Below, piece by piece: positions 60,293-64,000 of a stretch of 64,000 nucleotides of DNA. The notes under the pieces are model-generated. The model was not told the DNA's origin and searched no databases. It saw nothing but the letters and a program-made list of their open reading frames with translations. Source of the DNA: Clostridiales bacterium (lineage in GTDB: Bacteria > Bacillota > Clostridia > Christensenellales > CAG-138); NCBI GenBank assembly GCA_004554165.1, contig SFNQ01000005.1, positions 1 to 64,000 on the forward strand, written 5' to 3'. Every line of letters begins with the position of its first letter. Positions within the stretch are counted from its first letter, which is position 1. A program made the translations under genes and the position numbers.

Positions 60293-61921
60293 TCAATACA
60301 TGCCGCCCATGTCCGGTGCGCCTGCGGGCGCGGCCGGCGGCGGGGTCGGGATGTCCGCAACGAGGCTTTCGGTGGTCAGGATCATGGCCGCAACGGAGGC
60401 TGCGTTCTGCAGGGCGCTCCTGGTCACCTTCGTCGGATCGACGATGCCGTAATCCGCCATCATGCCGTACTCGCCGGTGGCGGCATTGTAGCCGTAGCCG
60501 GGCTTGGCAGCGCGCTTGATGTTCTCAACGATAACGGAGCCTTCAACGCCTGCGTTGATCGCGATCTGACGGACGGGCTCTTCGAGCGCGCGCAGTACGA
60601 TCTGCACGCCGGTGCGCTTGTCGCCCTCGACGCTCCCGGCCAGCTTCTGAACCCGGTCGAGCACATTCAGCAGCGCGACGCCGCCGCCGGGGACGATGCC
60701 CTCTTCCACCGCAGCGCGGGTTGCGTTCAGCGCGTCCTCAATGCGGAGCTTGATCTCCTTCATCTCAATCTCGGTGGCTGCGCCGACGGAGATGACCGCT
60801 ACGCCGCCCGCCAGCTTTGCGAGCCGCTCCTGGAGCTTCTCGCGATCATAATCGGAGGTCGTTTCCTCGATCTGCGCCTTGATGGAGCTGATGCGGGACT
60901 TGACTTCGTTCGGATCGCCGGCGCCTTCCACGATGACGGTGTTCTCCTTATCGACCTTGACCTGACGGGCGCGGCCTAGCTGATCCATCGTGGTCTCCTT
61001 GAGGTCGAGGCCCAGCTCGTCGGAGATGACCTGGCCGCCGGTGAGGATTGCGATATCCTGGAGCATGGCCTTTCTGCGATCGCCAAAGCCGGGGGCCTTG
61101 ACCGCAACGCAGGTGAAGGTGCCGCGAAGCTTGTTCACAATCAGGGTGGCAAGGGCCTCGCCCTCGACGTCCTCAGCGATGATGAGGAGCTTCTTGCCCT
61201 GCTGCGCCACCTGCTCGAGCACGGGCAGGATCTCCTGAATATTGCTGATCTTCTTATCCGTAATGAGGATAACGGGGTTGTCCAGCACGGCCTCCATCTT
61301 ATCGGTATCGGTGGCCATGTAAGCCGAGCAGTAGCCGCGGTCGAACTGCATGCCCTCGACTACGTTCAGATCGGTCTTCATGGTCTTGCTCTCCTCCACG
61401 GTGATGACGCCGTCGTTGCCGACCTTTTCCATTGCATCGGAGATCAGCTCGCCGACCTTCTCATCGCCTGCGGAAACGGACGCGACCTGCGCGATGGCCT
61501 GCTTGCCGGATACGGGCTTGGACAGCGCCTTCAGGCCCTCCACCGCCTCATCCACAGCGGCCTCAATGCCGCGGCGCAGCACCATGGGGTTTGCGCCTGC
61601 CGCAACGTTCTTCATACCCTCGCGCACGATAGCCTGCGCAAGCAGGGTCGCGGTGGTGGTGCCGTCGCCCGCCACGTCGTTGGTCTTGGTGGCCACTTCC
61701 TTGACAAGCTGCGCGCCCATGTTCTCAAAGGCGTTCTCCAGCTCGATTTCCTTTGCGATGGTCACGCCGTCGTTGGTAATCAGCGGCGCGCCAAACTTCT
61801 TATCGAGCACGACGTTGCGGCCCTTGGGCCCCAGCGTAATCTTCACGGTGTTTGCCAGCTGATTCAGGCCGGCTTCCAGCGATCTTCTGGCTTCTTCGCC
61901 ATACTGCAACTGCTTTGCCAT
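60293..61921 (-). CDS. groEL: Chaperonin GroEL
   Basis: This 542-residue subunit of the 14-mer chaperonin refolds proteins with GroES and ATP. Hallmarks are KITLGPKGRNVVLDKKFGAP, AGDGTTTATLLAQAI, VSAGDEKVG, the apical GFGDRRKAMLQDIAILTGG and VEEGIVPGGGVALL. The C-terminus is short, PAAPAGAPDMGGMY, without a full GGM repeat tail. AGGAGG precedes the ATG at 61921. It follows groES by 22 bp in the CIRCE-controlled operon. Confidence 0.98.
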   Translation of the reverse strand: MAKQLQYGEEARRSLEAGLNQLANTVKITLGPKGRNVVLDKKFGAPLITNDGVTIAKEIELENAFENMGAQLVKEVATKTNDVAGDGTTTATLLAQAIVREGMKNVAAGANPMVLRRGIEAAVDEAVEGLKALSKPVSGKQAIAQVASVSAGDEKVGELISDAMEKVGNDGVITVEESKTMKTDLNVVEGMQFDRGYCSAYMATDTDKMEAVLDNPVILITDKKISNIQEILPVLEQVAQQGKKLLIIAEDVEGEALATLIVNKLRGTFTCVAVKAPGFGDRRKAMLQDIAILTGGQVISDELGLDLKETTMDQLGRARQVKVDKENTVIVEGAGDPNEVKSRISSIKAQIEETTSDYDREKLQERLAKLAGGVAVISVGAATEIEMKEIKLRIEDALNATRAAVEEGIVPGGGVALLNVLDRVQKLAGSVEGDKRTGVQIVLRALEEPVRQIAINAGVEGSVIVENIKRAAKPGYGYNAATGEYGMMADYGIVDPTKVTRSALQNAASVAAMILTTESLVADIPTPPPAAPAGAPDMGGMY

Positions 61922-61943
61922 AGTAAGTTCCTCCTAAAATCGA

Positions 61944-62228
61944 TTATTCCACGACGGCCAAAATGTCACTCTGGCGGACGACGATATACTCGCTGCCATC
62001 CAGCTTCACTTCGGTGCCGGCATACTTAGAATAGATGACTTTGTCGCCAACCTTGACATGCATGGTAACCTCCTTGCCGTCCACCACGCCGCCGGGGCCG
62101 ACCGCGAGGACTTCCGCCATCTGGGGCTTTTCCTTCGCGGTGCCGGGGAGCACGATGCCGCCCTTGGTCACCTCTTCGGACTCCAGGCTCTGGATAACAA
62201 CACGATCCGCCAACGGTTTGAGTTTCAT
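61944..62228 (-). CDS. groES: Co-chaperonin GroES
   Basis: This 94-residue lid subunit reads MKLKPLADRVVIQSLESEEV, TKGGIVLPGTAKEKPQMAEV, VKVGDKVIYSKYAGTEVK. The ATG at 62228 has AGGAGGCG 9 nt upstream. It is the first gene of the heat-shock operon, with CIRCE in its leader. Confidence 0.97.
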   Translation of the reverse strand: MKLKPLADRVVIQSLESEEVTKGGIVLPGTAKEKPQMAEVLAVGPGGVVDGKEVTMHVKVGDKVIYSKYAGTEVKLDGSEYIVVRQSDILAVVE

Positions 62229-62275
62229 ATGGAATACGCCTCCTGTTATTATGATTCCGAACATCAGTTTCTTTG

Positions 62276-62302
62276 TTAGCACTCTTGCTGGTTGAGTGCT
62301 AA
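62276..62302. promoter_or_regulatory. CIRCE operator
   Basis: TTAGCACTC (62276-62284), a 9-bp spacer and GAGTGCTAA (62294-62302) match the CIRCE consensus exactly. The HrcA repressor binds here and blocks groESL at normal temperature. The site overlaps the region just downstream of the -10. Confidence 0.98.
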
Positions 62303-62313
62303 CCACGGTTTTT

Positions 62314-62342
62314 ATTATAAGCATCGCCATGCCTTTCGTCAA
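62314..62342 (-). promoter_or_regulatory. groESL promoter
   Basis: On the minus strand, TTGACG (62337-62342), a 17-bp spacer and TATAAT (62314-62319) sit immediately upstream of CIRCE. Confidence 0.9.
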
Positions 62343-62383
62343 TCGTCAAATGCAACGAAATTGTGAAAATGTGGCATACTACT

Positions 62384-62402
62384 TTCGACACTACGTTCGA
62401 CA
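62384..62402. repeat. Short direct repeat upstream of the copper ATPase gene
   Basis: TTCGACA occurs at 62384-62390 and 62396-62402, a 12-bp period. It could be an operator for the divergent metal ATPase gene, but no known regulator site matches. Confidence 0.3.
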
Positions 62403-62460
62403 GCAGCCTGCCTGCCATCCGCTGCACGGCGCGCCGCCGTCCGTTAGGAGTATAACCGTA

Positions 62461-64000
62461 TGCGAATCTGCGAATTCAATGTTTCCGGCATGCGAAGCGC
62501 CGCCTGCGTTTCCGCCGTAGAGCGCGCGGTAAAGCGCGTTCGCGGTGTGGAATGCTGCAGCGTCAGCCTGGCGTCGGGCCGTCTCCGCCTCCGGGGCGAA
62601 GGCGTGAGCCCTGCATTCGTAATCGAAGCGGTTGAAAAGGCCGGCTATGCCGCGACGCCTCTAACGGATCCTGTGCTGCGCAAGCGAATGGACGCGCTGC
62701 TCTGCCAGCGGCAGCAAGGGGCGGAGCGCCTGCGGCTTCTGATTGCGCTGGTGTTTGCGGCGCTGCTGCTCTATGTGGGCCGCAGTCCGGCGCTGGGGCT
62801 GCCGCTCCCCTTTTCCGCAGGAGAACATCCCGCGCTGTTTGCTCTGATTCAGATGGCGCTGCTGCTGCCGGTGCTTGCCGCAGGCAGCGACCGGTTTGTG
62901 CGCGGCTTTCAAAGCGCCGCGCGGATCCAGCCGGATATGGATACGCTGATTGCGCTGGGCGTTTCCGCCGCAACGCTGTACAGTCTTGTCTCCTTTGCGC
63001 GCATTTTGTGGGGAGACACGGGCGCTGTGCGAGAGCTGTACTGGGAGTCCGCAGGAACCATTCTCGCCCTCGTCATGCTCGGCACACTTTTTGAGAAAAA
63101 GAGCCGGAAAAAGACGGAGGACGCTATCCGGCAGTTCCTGCGACTTGCGCCGGAATATGCCAATCTTGTGCAGGAGGATGGGACGCTGCGGCGTGTGGCA
63201 GTTTCGGACCTGATGCCGGGCGACCGGCTGCTCGTACATCCGGGCGGGCGGATCCCGGCAGACGGCAGGCTGGAAACCGGGCTCGCCAGCGTGGACGAAT
63301 CCATGCTGACCGGCGAGAGCATGCCTGTGGAAAAGCAGGCCGGCGACATGCTCACCGGCGGCAGCGTCAACGGCGCAAGCAGCTTCACCATGACCGCGCT
63401 GCGCGTGGGAAGCGACACCTCGCTGGCGCAGATGATCCGTCTGGTGGAATCCGCGCAGCGCAGCAAGGCGCCCGTATCCCATCTGGTGGACCGCATCAGC
63501 GGTCTGTTTGTGCCGGCTGTGCTTTGCGCAGCCTTTTTGTCCGCCCTGCTCTGGCTGTTTGCCGGAAAACCCGTTTCCTTCGCTTTGACGGCCTTTATCT
63601 CCGTGCTGGTGGTCGCCTGCCCCTGTGCGCTGGGCCTGGCCACGCCTACGGCGATCATGGCGGGTACAGGCCGCGCGGCGCGGCAGGGCATTCTCATCAA
63701 GAGCGGCGAAATCCTCGAAACCGCCCACAGGCTTTCCGCCATCGTGCTCGACAAAACCGGCACCATTACGGACGGAAAGCCCTCCGTTACGGATGTAATC
63801 CCCTATAATATCGGAGAGAGCACCTTCCTCGAACTGTTTGCCGCCGGGGAACAGAACAGCGCGCATCCGCTGGGCAGGGCCATCGTCTCCCACTGCGCAC
63901 AGCGCGGCATGCGGCTGCTGCCCTGCACCTCTTTCACTCCGTTCTCCGGGCGCGGGGCCGGCGCAACCGTGGAGGGGCACCAGCTCCTCATGGGCAGCGA
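62461..64000 (+). CDS. Copper/heavy-metal P1B-type ATPase, 3' end outside window
   Basis: The frame runs from ATG 62461 (AGGAG 10 nt upstream) to the window edge, giving 513 residues of an expected 700 or more. The N-terminal heavy-metal-associated domain is degenerate: MRSAAC has Ser where the first Cys of CxxC is expected. Membrane helices follow from about residue 95. The actuator domain carries DESMLTGESMPVEK. The ion site is VVACPCALGLATP. The phosphorylation site is LDKTGTITDG, and the P1B-typical His-Pro is in NSAHPLGRA. The CPC motif indicates Cu(I)/Ag(I) export rather than zinc. The gene is divergent from groESL. Confidence 0.92.

Overview
The window is chromosomal DNA of a GC-rich member of the Bacillota, most likely class Clostridia. 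The evidence is the gene set rather than any marker RNA: remA-gmk-rpoZ-priA and def-fmt-rsmB-rlmN-stp-prkC-rsgA-rpe in the usual Firmicutes order, a type III glutamine synthetase, a BceRS-BceAB system, a T-box leader, a DUF4364 protein and a CIRCE-controlled groESL operon. No tRNA, rRNA, CRISPR array or complete insertion sequence was seen.

Layout. 1-1150: an AT-rich edge with the 5' part of a polytopic membrane protein that runs off the left end. 1150-4312 (minus): an amino-acid-type ABC importer behind a consensus promoter and a T-box leader. 4792-7096 (minus): a malate/lactate dehydrogenase and a malic enzyme. 7367-11436 (plus): a pstSCAB-phoU phosphate operon whose PstS has its two halves in swapped order. 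11457-19627: a nitrogen-assimilation island. On the minus strand are glnA, an ANTAR antiterminator and a Nudix hydrolase. Diverging from them are glnN, with a terminator-containing leader, and a three-gene split glutamate synthase. 20288-21096 (minus): a lipoprotein and a small protein. 21308-26165 (plus): a BceRS two-component system, a BceAB peptide-resistance transporter and a small membrane protein. 26333-28567: a dead AraC-family regulator gene split by a fragment of a phage- or ICE-type polyvalent protein. 28779-28895: two long hairpins. 28943-35639 (minus): an EF-G-like GTPase, an S-adenosylhomocysteine hydrolase-family protein, a C-terminal processing protease, threonine synthase and a P-loop protein. 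35973-45987 (plus): pcrA, ligA, an AIR-synthase-like gene, yicC, remA, gmk, rpoZ and priA. 46365-47390 (minus): an HTH-membrane-LiaF fusion. 47653-55609 (plus): the def-to-rpe cluster. 55712-58104: a DUF4364 regulator and an M15-type peptidase. 58128-62342 (minus): an AEC transporter, deoC and groEL-groES. 62461 to the end (plus): a copper-type P-type ATPase, cut by the window edge.

How the parts work together. The nitrogen island is the most coherent system here. Two unrelated glutamine synthetases are divergently transcribed from strong promoters that flank a palindromic, repeat-rich control region. The ANTAR protein has a receiver domain that has lost its phospho-acceptor Asp. It is well placed to control a terminator in the glnN leader, whose 5' arm can alternatively form a hairpin with an AAAGGC hexaloop, the loop type ANTAR proteins recognise. 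Glutamine made by either enzyme would feed the split, GltD-less glutamate synthase next door. The other notable items are the T-box, the swapped-order PstS, the interrupted AraC gene and the missing coaBC between rpoZ and priA.
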